From NCBI GenBank assembly GCA_964505325.1, contig CAZDHT010000180.1, positions 1-11,340 of the forward strand: 11,340 bases of DNA, read 5' to 3'. Below are positions 1-5,597 of the stretch, piece by piece. The notes below the pieces were generated by a model. It saw only the letters and a list, made by a program, of their open reading frames with translations. It made no database searches and had not been told where the DNA came from. How positions within the stretch are numbered: position 1 is the first letter of the stretch; each line of letters opens with the position of its first letter. Source of the stretch: CAZDHT01 sp964505325. GTDB taxonomy: Bacteria > Planctomycetota > PUPC01. Position numbers and translations under genes: made by a program.

Positions 1-57
1 CTGGCGGCGCTCTGGGACGGCGAGGGGCTGCGCCTGGTCGGACGAAACGGCCGATAG
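1..57 (+). CDS. 3' end of an unidentified protein (partial)
   Basis: The first 18 codons read without interruption to a TAG at 55-57 in the frame starting at base 1 (visible tail LAALWDGEGLRLVGRNGR). GC-rich third positions fit the coding style of the neighbours. The remainder lies left of the window, so the product cannot be named. The gene runs in the same direction as the oxidoreductase at 234, but the 176-bp gap with a perfect dyad argues against simple translational coupling. It could be chance read-through, because the stretch is very short. Confidence 0.4.
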   Translation: MAALWDGEGLRLVGRNGR

Positions 58-89
58 CGCGCCCGGCCGAGGTCATCGCGTGGTGAGTG

Positions 90-111
90 TTTTGTCGCAC
101 GTGCGACAAAA
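90..111. promoter_or_regulatory. 22-bp perfect palindrome, candidate operator
   Basis: Bases 90-111 read TTTTGTCGCAC followed directly by its exact reverse complement, with no spacer. A loop-less dyad with an A-run rather than a T-run after it on the + strand is a poor terminator but a good shape for a dimeric repressor site. It lies 123 bp before the oxidoreductase start, in a 176-bp gap (58-233) with no convincing sigma70 pair. The rest of that gap holds only a weak 6-bp hairpin (155-171) and the ribosome site of the next gene. The core GTCGCACGTGCGAC is 11/14 identical to the core of the dyad at 9464-9477. No regulator is assigned. Confidence 0.5.
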
Positions 112-233
112 AATTTACCGGAGGGCCGATTGGCCGGTGTTGGCAGATGGGCCGTTTTTCTTGCTGAAAAATGTCCGGCGGGCCTGCAGGAGCAAGCCGG
201 CGAATGTGTCCCAATGAAAGGAGATGAATCCAA

Positions 234-1583
234 ATGGCCAAGGGCACGATTGAAGTAAGACGCGAGATGCCGGTCCGCCACGAGGTGGACGTGTTCGTTG
301 CCGGCGGGGGCCCGGCAGGCGCAGTCGCCGCGGTAGCCGCGGCACGCCAAGGGCGCAGGGTGTACCTGGCCGAAGGGCACACCTGCCTGGGCGGCATGGG
401 CACGGCCGGCCTGGTCCCCGCGTTCATGCGGTTCGGCGACGGCGAGAACCTGTGCGCGGCGGGGGTCGGCGAGGAGATCCTCTGCCGCCTCATCGCCGCC
501 GGCGGGGCCGAGCCCGGCCGCACCGATCCCAAGATCGCGTCGATCGGCTCGGTGGGCATCGACGCGGAGGTGCTCAAGCGCGTGTACGACGACCTGCTCA
601 CCGATGCCGGCGTCGACTTCACGTTCCAGACGACGCTCATCGGGGTCGAGAAGGACGCGGACGATCACGTCTCGCACGCGATCTGCGCCGCGAAGAGCGG
701 CGTTTTCGCCGTCGCCGCGAAGATGTTCGTCGACGGCACCGGCGACGGCGACCTCGCCGTCTGGGCCGGGGCGCCGTTCGAGAAGGGCGACGAGAACGGC
801 GACATGATGCCCGGCACGCTGTGCAGCCTGTGGGCGGACGTCGATTGGGCAACGATCAACCGCGAAGCGCTCGGGACCGGCAACGCCCGCCTCGAAGACG
901 CGTTCAAGGACGGCGTCTTCACGTACCAGGACAAGCACCTGCCGGGGATGTGGCGCGTGGGCGAGAACGTGGGCGGCGGCAACATCGGCCACACGTTCGG
1001 CGTCGACAACACCGATGAGCGCTCGATCACCGAGGCGCTCATCTGGGGCCGCAAGCTCGTGCTCGAATACGAGCGGTACTACAAGGAATACCTGAAGGGC
1101 TTCGAGGAGATGAAGCTGATGGCAACCGGCTCGCTCTTGGGCATCCGCGAGACGCGGCGCGTCATGGGCGACTACGTCCTCGACCTCGACGACTTCAAGA
1201 GCCGCGCCGTGTTCGAGGACGAGATCGGGAGATACTCGTATCCGGTCGATATCCATCCGACCCGCCCGGATGACGAGAGCTACGACAGGTTCATGGAGGA
1301 ATGGACCAACCTTCGATACAAGAAGGGCGAGAGCTACGGCATCCCGTACCGGGTACTCACGCCGACGGGGCTGTCGAACGTCCTGGTGGCGGGGCGGTGC
1401 GTGAGCACCGACCGCTCGATGCAGGGGACGGTCCGCACGATGCCCGGCTGCTACATCACCGGCCAGGCGGCAGGCGTGGCCGCCGCGCTCGCCGTCGACA
1501 AGGACACTGATACTCGCGGCTTCGAGGTCTCAGAGTTGCAGGGGCGCCTGAAAGAGATGGGCGCGTTTCTGCCGAACTGCTAG
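234..1583 (+). CDS. FAD-dependent oxidoreductase
   Basis: 449-residue flavoprotein of the 'FAD-dependent oxidoreductase' family (PF12831-like), probably cytoplasmic because no signal peptide is seen. The N-terminus has the Rossmann dinucleotide motif VAGGGPAGA (residues 22-30), and Glu47 ends the second beta strand where it would contact the FAD ribose. GGMGTAGLVPAF follows (53-64). The C-terminal FAD-closing segment is typical: NVLVAGRCVSTD, then a small-residue helix TGQAAGVAAAL in the last 70 residues. Substrate is unknown; in this family it cannot be read from sequence. The start is supported by AAAGGAG at 217-223, ten bases before the ATG. It is apparently monocistronic: the downstream gene converges on it, and the intervening 112 bp is a palindromic element. 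Family call firm, reaction unknown. Confidence 0.9.
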   Translation: MAKGTIEVRREMPVRHEVDVFVAGGGPAGAVAAVAAARQGRRVYLAEGHTCLGGMGTAGLVPAFMRFGDGENLCAAGVGEEILCRLIAAGGAEPGRTDPKIASIGSVGIDAEVLKRVYDDLLTDAGVDFTFQTTLIGVEKDADDHVSHAICAAKSGVFAVAAKMFVDGTGDGDLAVWAGAPFEKGDENGDMMPGTLCSLWADVDWATINREALGTGNARLEDAFKDGVFTYQDKHLPGMWRVGENVGGGNIGHTFGVDNTDERSITEALIWGRKLVLEYERYYKEYLKGFEEMKLMATGSLLGIRETRRVMGDYVLDLDDFKSRAVFEDEIGRYSYPVDIHPTRPDDESYDRFMEEWTNLRYKKGESYGIPYRVLTPTGLSNVLVAGRCVSTDRSMQGTVRTMPGCYITGQAAGVAAALAVDKDTDTRGFEVSELQGRLKEMGAFLPNC

Positions 1584-1584
1584 A

Positions 1585-1703
1585 GGCCCGACCACAAAGA
1601 CCCGAAGGGCCCGAAGAACCACGGAGAGCGGGTGCGGCCGGGGGCCGCACTCGCCTGTCTTCCTTTGTGTCTTTGTGCCTTTTGTACCTTGGTGGTCAGG
1701 CCC
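1585..1703. repeat. imperfect ~119-bp palindrome in a convergent gap
   Basis: The outer arms are GGCCCGACCAC (1585-1595) and the reverse complement of 1692-1703, differing at one central base. The arms continue as A/C-rich versus T/G-rich tracts (AACAAAGAC-like on the left, CTTTGTGTCTTTGTG on the right). The apex is a perfect hairpin, GTGCGGCC (1632-1639), loop GGG, GGCCGCAC (1643-1650). It sits tail to tail between the oxidoreductase and mannosyltransferase genes, so it could stop transcription from both sides. The right arm contains the TGA of the mannosyltransferase (1696-1698). The ACAAAGAC/GTCTTTGTG style is one I have seen dispersed in planctomycete-like genomes, from memory only. No target duplication is visible. 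Confidence 0.6.
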
Positions 1704-2820
1704 GGTCGCCGCAGACTCGCTCGAGCGCGTCATCGAGCTGGGGAGCGAGGGCCGGCCAGAAGTAGCGCGAGGCGGCGCGGACGCCGCGGCCGGGGTCGCC
1801 CTGCCAGAGCTCGTCCTGCTCCAGGCGGGCGGCAAGGAGAACCAGCATGTCGGCCAGTTCCTCCGCGCCGCCGTCGTAGAAGTGCGGCCCGCGCCCCTGC
1901 TCCTGGATTCCGGCCAGCACCTCGGGGTATGCGAGGCGGCGGGGCACAAGCGGGTAGCATCCGGCGGCGACGGCCTCGACGATGCTGATGCCGAAGAACT
2001 CGTGCCGCGCGGTCGACACGATCACGTCCGCGTCGGCGAGCGCGGCTTCGTAGTCGGCGCGGTTCTCCTGGTAGCCCCACCGGCCGACGTGATGGGCCAA
2101 CGCTTTCTTCGCGCGGGCGAAGCACGGCGGCACATCGCGGAACTGCTGGCCGACCACGCTGATGCGGAATTCGAGACCTCGCTCTTTGGCAATGCCGAGC
2201 GCTTCGAAGAAGGTATCGGGGTCCTTATCGAACTCCCAGCGCGCCGCCCACAGGATCCGCATGGGGCCAGATTGCCGCGGTCCACGCGGAGCGGGCCTGG
2301 CAATCCCGGGCGGGTGGATCGCCGACTTGTGGCGGATGCGGTCGGCGATGTCCCACGGCTGGTGGTCGGGCATGCGGCGCAGGAAATCGGGGATCGCTCC
2401 GAGGAATTCGTCCCGGTGAAAGGCCGAGTTGAACCACACCTCCGTGGCGGCGAGCGCCGTCGCCATGTTGGAGAAGCAGTACTGATAGTCGCGCTCGTCT
2501 TCGTGCCGGAAGGGGTAGGTGAGCTGATTCTCGTGGAAGTAGACGACGGCCGGGAGCCTTCGAACCGGCTCCGGTGCGAGGCCGAGGAACTCGGGCAGGT
2601 TCAGCATGTCGGAGCAGAAGAGCGCGTCCCATCCCTCGCCGGCGGCGACGCGCCCGGCGACGAGGTCCGCGAACGTGATGGGCGCGTGCCGCATCCGCCA
2701 CTTCCACTTGAACGGCGGCAGGCCGAGCGCCGTCCAATCGTGGTGGCTGTGTGCGGTCCAGCCATCGAGAAACGCCTTGTGGCTGCCGCCGTGGTGGGGT
2801 TCCAGCGCCAGGACCTTCAT
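1696..2820 (-). CDS. QTMAN/GTDC1-like tRNA-queuosine mannosyltransferase homologue
   Basis: 374-residue GT-B glycosyltransferase resembling eukaryotic QTMAN (GTDC1, former DUF3524 N-terminal domain), which attaches mannose to queuosine-34 of tRNA-Asp. Family hallmarks in order: LALEPHHGGSHKAFLDGW (4-21), LPPFKWKWRMRH (34-45), LFCSDMLNLPEF (67-78), YFHENQLTYP (94-103), ERDYQY (109-114), FNSAFHRDEF (130-139) and the PDHQPWD loop (151-157). The C-terminal half starts near MRILWAARWEFDKDP (187-201). It carries the nucleotide-sugar signature HEFFGISIVEAVAAGCYPL (273-291), with Glu274 and Glu282 forming the EX7E pair. The start is set by a 4-base ATGA overlap with hepT: its ATG is at 2820-2818 and the hepT TGA at 2819-2817. 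A longer frame upstream runs through hepT and is rejected. Substrate in this organism is inferred. Family membership is strong; mannosyl-Q synthesis is only likely, and another glycan acceptor is possible. Confidence 0.85.
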   Translation of the reverse strand: MKVLALEPHHGGSHKAFLDGWTAHSHHDWTALGLPPFKWKWRMRHAPITFADLVAGRVAAGEGWDALFCSDMLNLPEFLGLAPEPVRRLPAVVYFHENQLTYPFRHEDERDYQYCFSNMATALAATEVWFNSAFHRDEFLGAIPDFLRRMPDHQPWDIADRIRHKSAIHPPGIARPAPRGPRQSGPMRILWAARWEFDKDPDTFFEALGIAKERGLEFRISVVGQQFRDVPPCFARAKKALAHHVGRWGYQENRADYEAALADADVIVSTARHEFFGISIVEAVAAGCYPLVPRRLAYPEVLAGIQEQGRGPHFYDGGAEELADMLVLLAARLEQDELWQGDPGRGVRAASRYFWPALAPQLDDALERVCGDRA

Positions 2821-3167
2821 GCGTCTTCGGACGGGAGAATTGCCTCCAGTTGCCCAACGAGAGCGGGGACGGACTCGGTGGCGATTCGCCACACCGCCTC
2901 CAGATCGACACGGTCGTAGTGATGGATGAGGAAATCCCGTGTCTTCGCCATGTCCGCCCAAGGGAAAGAAGGATGGGCGCGACGGAAGCTCTCCGTCAGC
3001 CGTTTCGCTGCTTCCCCGATGATCTGAAGCTGCGCGATGACGGCGAAGTGTGTTCTGACGTCGGATTCAAAAGCCGCCCGATCCATGCCGGCAGTCAGGT
3101 CTCGGACGAGAAGGGCCGCCTTGAGGATGTCCCAAACGCAGGCGAGATCACGACCGCTCTGCGGCAT
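2817..3167 (-). CDS. hepT: HepT-like HEPN ribonuclease toxin
   Basis: 116 residues, the usual size for the HepT (DUF86) family of small helical HEPN RNases. The catalytic RX4HXY motif is intact as RDFLIHHY: Arg77, His82, Tyr84. Published HEPN-MNT systems show the toxin acting on RNA (tRNA 3' ends in one case) and being silenced by AMP groups added to this tyrosine by MntA. AQLQIIGEAAKRL (45-57) is the typical central helix. The start is supported by AAGGAG seven bases before the ATG at 3167. It overlaps mntA upstream by 20 bp and the mannosyltransferase downstream by 4 bp, so all three are probably one transcript and translationally coupled. Both toxin and antitoxin motifs look intact, suggesting a working pair. 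Confidence 0.9.
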   Translation of the reverse strand: MPQSGRDLACVWDILKAALLVRDLTAGMDRAAFESDVRTHFAVIAQLQIIGEAAKRLTESFRRAHPSFPWADMAKTRDFLIHHYDRVDLEAVWRIATESVPALVGQLEAILPSEDA

Positions 3168-3459
3168 AGATCGGCTCCTTGGTTCGGAGGATCTCCCGCC
3201 GCCGGAACGGGTTCTCCAGGAGTGGCTCCTGTACGAGATCTACCTGGCGACCGAATATCTTCTCCAGTTCTTCCTTCATGTGGACGAGATCAAACAGGCT
3301 GTGGTGCGCGTCCTCGGCGAAGGTGACCAGCACGTCCACGTCGCTGTCCGGGCCGAAGTCTTCCCGCAACACGGAGCCGAACAGCGAGAACTCGACGATC
3401 TTCCACCGTCGGCAAAACGCCTTGATCTGATCCATCGGAATCTCGACCTGGCACGACAT
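3148..3459 (-). CDS. mntA: MntA-like antitoxin nucleotidyltransferase
   Basis: 103 residues from this start. It is a minimal nucleotidyltransferase with the exact GSX10DXD active-site signature: Gly28-Ser29, ten residues, then Asp40-Val-Asp42 in the segment starting FGSVLRED. In characterised pairs MntA transfers AMP from ATP onto the HepT tyrosine, blocking the RNase. The C-terminus has KIFGRQVDLV, which normally supplies the third acidic residue of the family. It is the first gene of the operon, in the usual antitoxin-toxin order, overlapping hepT by 20 bp. Start: ATG at 3459 is preferred, with GGGGG about seven bases upstream. A TTG at 3474 would add five residues but leaves AAGGA almost touching the codon, and a later ATG (3435) would trim the first helix. 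A strong promoter lies at 3495-3523. Confidence 0.88.
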   Translation of the reverse strand: MSCQVEIPMDQIKAFCRRWKIVEFSLFGSVLREDFGPDSDVDVLVTFAEDAHHSLFDLVHMKEELEKIFGRQVDLVQEPLLENPFRRREILRTKEPIYAAERS

Positions 3460-3494
3460 TTGCGCAACCCCCAAATCCTTGTTCTCCCATGGCC

Positions 3495-3523
3495 ATTCTA
3501 GAGACAGGGGGCATCAATGGCAA
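3495..3523 (-). promoter_or_regulatory. sigma70-type promoter of mntA-hepT-mannosyltransferase
   Basis: On the minus strand, TTGCCA (3523-3518, 5/6 to consensus) is followed by exactly 17 bases and TAGAAT (3500-3495, 5/6). The predicted transcript starts near 3488, leaving a leader of about 30 bases before the mntA ATG. The multi-hairpin element ends only about 15 bp upstream of the -35 box, so it may influence this promoter. Confidence 0.7.
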
Positions 3524-3538
3524 GATGGGACTGCATCC

Positions 3539-3689
3539 AGGCATTTGCGATGCGGCCCCGCAGCGTGTCGAAGGCGTCTCGCCTTCGTGTCTCGAGGCCG
3601 TCTCGGCCTCGAAAACACGCACGTCGCGGCCAAGATGGCCGCGAGACACGCGGGCAGGATGCCCGCGTCACAAACATCGCAAATGGCTC
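3539..3689. repeat. multi-hairpin palindromic element (~150 bp), MITE-like
   Basis: Bounded by CATTTGCGATG (3542-3552) and its perfect reverse complement (3675-3685), extending imperfectly to 3539/3688. Inside are four perfect hairpins, each with 8-bp stems and 3-nt loops: 3569-3587 (loop TCT), 3593-3611 (TCT), 3625-3643 (AGA) and 3649-3667 (GGA). CGTGTCTCG (3586-3594) between hairpins 1 and 2 is repeated inverted at 3642-3650 between hairpins 3 and 4. The whole is therefore one large palindrome whose arms each contain two hairpins, with mirrored loop triplets. GCATCC occurs on both flanks (3533-3538, 3690-3695), a possible but short target duplication. It encodes nothing credible, and fills the gap between the small membrane gene and the mntA promoter. 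It may also end the upstream operon's transcript. Confidence 0.75.
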
Positions 3690-3704
3690 GCATCCTCTGC
3701 TTGC

Positions 3705-3941
3705 TCAACCTCGTGCAGCCACGCAAAGCAGAGCCGACACGAACAGCGCGGTCAAGACGACCCCCATAATCCTCACTGTGCTCTCGCGCCACCACCAGTG
3801 ATTTCTGTCGATCTTCATGCCGAAGAGACCGTACCAAGCGACCGCCAGCTTGATGGCCGTCGCCGGGAGGAAGATCATAACGAACAGCATGAGGGCGACC
3901 CAGATCGATAGGAGGGCAATAACCAACCACAGAAACCACAT
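3705..3941 (-). CDS. small two-helix inner-membrane protein
   Basis: 78 residues, not recognised. Helix 1 (about residues 3-25, LWLVIALLSIWVALMLFVMIF) and helix 2 (about 57-75, RIMGVVLTALFVSALLCVA) flank a loop with the unusual run NHWWWRES. It starts three bases after the epimerase stop, with GCGGAG in the epimerase tail as ribosome site, so it is the second gene of that operon. Function is unknown. The tight coupling suggests co-expression with the sugar-nucleotide epimerase, not necessarily a shared pathway. The multi-hairpin palindrome begins 15 bp beyond its stop and could act as the operon end. Confidence 0.75.
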   Translation of the reverse strand: MWFLWLVIALLSIWVALMLFVMIFLPATAIKLAVAWYGLFGMKIDRNHWWWRESTVRIMGVVLTALFVSALLCVAARG

Positions 3942-3944
3942 CGT

Positions 3945-4940
3945 TCAACTCCGCTTCTGCGCGGCGCGGATTTGCTCGATCAGGCCGGCGTGCTCCTTGT
4001 ACCAGGCGATGAACCTGGGGACGCCGACGTCGATGGGGGTGGTGGGCTCGTAGCCGAGCTTCTCGCGGGCGCGGTCGACGTCGGCATAGGTCGCCGGCAC
4101 GTCGCCCGGCTGCATCGGGAGCATCTCCTTCTCCGCCTCGACGCCCAGCTCCTGCTCCATCAGCTCGATGAGGTGCATCAGCTCCTCGCAGCGGTGGTTG
4201 CCCAGGTTGAAGATCTCGTACGGCTCAAGGCCGTCCACCTGCATCGAAGCGACGACGCCCTGGACGATGTCGTCGATGTAGGTGAAGTCGCGCCGCATCT
4301 TGCCGTAGTTGAAGACCTTGATCGGCACGCCCTGGGTCATCGCCTCGGTGAACAGCCACATCGCCATGTCCGGGCGGCCCCACGGGCCATAGACGGTGAA
4401 GAACCGGAGGCCGATGGTCTGGAGACCGAAGAGGTGGGTGTAGACGTGGGCCATCAGCTCGTTGGCCTTCTTGGTCGCGGCGTAGAGGCTGATGGGATGA
4501 TCGACCGACTGATCCTCGCTGAAGGGCAGCTCCGTGTTCCCGCCGTACACGCTGGAGCTGGAGGCGTAGACGAGGCGGCCGAGCTTCCGGTGTCGGCACA
4601 CTTCGAGGATGTTGAGGAAGGCGTGAAGGTTCGACTTCTCGTACACGAACGGGTGGGTGAGCGAGTACCGCACCCCCGCCTGGGCGGCCAGGTGGCAGAC
4701 CACCTCGGGGCGATGGGTGTCCATCACCTCTTCGAGCGTGCCCAGTTCGCACAGGTCGGCCTCGACCGCCGTGAAGCCCTCGAGCTTCTTCAACTCCGCG
4801 TGCCGCGCCTGTTTGAGCACGACGGGGTAGTAGTCGTTCAGGTTGTCATAGCCGACGACTCTGTGCCCGTCTTCGAGCAGCCTCTTCGCCACGTGAAACC
4901 CGATGAAGCCCGCGGTGCCGGTTACCAGATATGTCGCCAC
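3945..4940 (-). CDS. UDP-glucuronate 4-epimerase-like SDR
   Basis: 331-residue extended short-chain dehydrogenase/reductase, predicted cytoplasmic. It probably interconverts UDP-glucuronate and UDP-galacturonate for surface polysaccharide. NAD-binding GTAGFIG is at residues 8-14. YDNLNDYYP (31-39) is the phrase typical of the UDP-GlcA epimerase branch (CapI/LpsL type). The catalytic triad is visible as SSSSVYG (127-133), Tyr153 and Lys157 (YAATK). YGPWGRPDMA (184-193) and RRDFTYIDDIV (216-226) match the substrate side. The GTG at 4940 is preferred because GAGGG lies eight bases upstream and the Rossmann strand then begins at residue 3. An in-frame ATG at 4961 has no ribosome site and adds seven residues; still longer reads would start upstream of the promoter. 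UDP-glucose 4-epimerase is the main alternative. Confidence 0.87.
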   Translation of the reverse strand: MATYLVTGTAGFIGFHVAKRLLEDGHRVVGYDNLNDYYPVVLKQARHAELKKLEGFTAVEADLCELGTLEEVMDTHRPEVVCHLAAQAGVRYSLTHPFVYEKSNLHAFLNILEVCRHRKLGRLVYASSSSVYGGNTELPFSEDQSVDHPISLYAATKKANELMAHVYTHLFGLQTIGLRFFTVYGPWGRPDMAMWLFTEAMTQGVPIKVFNYGKMRRDFTYIDDIVQGVVASMQVDGLEPYEIFNLGNHRCEELMHLIELMEQELGVEAEKEMLPMQPGDVPATYADVDRAREKLGYEPTTPIDVGVPRFIAWYKEHAGLIEQIRAAQKRS

Positions 4941-4986
4941 GTCTTTTCCCTCGCCTGCCATTGGAAACGCCAGAATGGACAGGAGC

Positions 4987-5015
4987 ATTCTACAGCCGCC
5001 CCGGCGGCGGTTCAA
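4987..5015 (-). promoter_or_regulatory. sigma70-type promoter of the epimerase operon
   Basis: On the minus strand, TTGAAC (5015-5010) and TAGAAT (4992-4987) are separated by exactly 17 bases, placing the start of transcription near 4980 and a leader of about 40 bases before the GTG. The spacer contains a perfect inverted repeat, GCCGCC-CC-GGCGGC (4995-5008), a possible operator. The transposon-like element's target duplication begins at 5019, three bases upstream of the -35 box, so native sequence upstream of the promoter has been displaced by the insertion. Confidence 0.7.
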
Positions 5016-5018
5016 GCC

Positions 5019-5360
5019 GGACTCCCGCTGAGTCATCCCCAGTTTTCGAGATGGGAAAGGCCCGTTTGCGGGCCTTCGCGAGGAGCGACAGCTCCGAGAA
5101 TAGGCCCCGCCTTCAGGCGGGGTCGAGCGGGCCGGGCCTCATGTTTACCCCTAAGCCCCGTTCACGGGGCTTGTTAGAGGGCTTTAGCCGAGACGGACAA
5201 GCCCCGTAAACGGGGCTGAGCGTAGAAGGAGGGGCGGCCGCTGCTCGCCCCCCGCTGAAGCGGGGGCCTATTCTCGCCCGCCTGCGGCGGACTCGGAAAG
5301 CAGCGTAAACGCTGCTTGGGCAAGAACCGGCGAAAACTGGGGATGACTCAGGGACTCCCG
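5019..5360. mobile_element. MITE-like element, 324 bp, 21-bp TIRs, 9-bp target duplication
   Basis: The element proper is 5028-5351. Its ends are perfect 21-bp inverted repeats (5028-5048 and 5331-5351, outer end CTGAGTCATC). GGACTCCCG lies immediately outside each end (5019-5027, 5352-5360), an exact 9-bp duplication that stops at the boundaries. There is no transposase, so it would need one in trans. The interior is a large imperfect palindrome about an apex near 5180-5189 (GGCTTTAGCC). CGAGAATAGGCCCC (5095-5108) recurs inverted at 5263-5276. Each arm carries four local hairpins that pair off: 5057-5076 with 5298-5317, 5082-5095 with 5278-5290, 5105-5122 with 5249-5266, 5153-5172 with 5200-5217. 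Loops on the left are mostly TTTG/TTCA and on the right TAAA/TGAA, mirror forms. I cannot assign an IS family. Confidence 0.88.
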
Positions 5361-5396
5361 GCCCACGCCGCCGCCAAACCGGGCAGGCGGGCCGAT

Positions 5397-5425
5397 TTGC
5401 CTTGCGGAAGAACGTGGTGTATGAT
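5397..5425 (+). promoter_or_regulatory. probable promoter of the DJ-1/PfpI gene
   Basis: TTGCCT (5397-5402, 4/6), 17 bases, TATGAT (5420-5425, 5/6). It starts 37 bp beyond the transposon-like element. The predicted leader is long (about 165 bases). The leader (to 5597) holds one GC hairpin, CCGCC-TGTG-GGCGG (5494-5507), and otherwise nothing I can name. An isolated TTGACA at 5470-5475 has no -10 partner at the right spacing. Confidence 0.5.
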
Positions 5426-5597
5426 AGCTTACAGTGTGATCGCATGACCGCGGGATTCGTCCATCATCGTTGACAGTCCAATATCCGGTAGAGCCGCCTG
5501 TGGGCGGACTTGAGGGGCACGCGTTTCCGGTCTTGCCTTGATGTCAATCCCATGACGGGCCTGACTCTCGGGCCGCGGACGGCAGCAGGAGGTAAAA

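Noticed and set aside
90..111. Palindrome as a rho-independent terminator of the first gene
   Set aside because: The stem has no loop and is followed by A residues on the + strand; neither strand has the GC stem followed by a T-run in the right order beyond its own four paired bases.
1675..2919. Long + strand open frame (414 residues) opposite the mannosyltransferase
   Set aside because: It is antisense to a gene with clear family motifs, has no recognisable domain and is rich in Arg/Gly/Val/Glu as expected from the reverse of GC-rich coding DNA.
2821..2961. N-terminal extension of the mannosyltransferase (47 codons)
   Set aside because: It lies inside hepT in another frame. Homology begins at MKVLALEP, and the ATGA overlap gives a natural start.
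3972..5177. 401-residue + strand open frame opposite the epimerase
   Set aside because: Low-complexity His/Val/Leu/Glu composition typical of an antisense shadow. It also runs across the transposon-like element.
5028..5351. CRISPR-like or tandem-repeat interpretation of the multiple hairpins
   Set aside because: The hairpins are not direct repeats and there are no constant repeats with unique spacers; terminal inverted repeats and a target duplication explain the structure.
5470..5475. Perfect TTGACA as a -35 for the DJ-1/PfpI gene
   Set aside because: No -10-like hexamer occurs at 16-18 bases; the pair at 5397-5425 has correct spacing.
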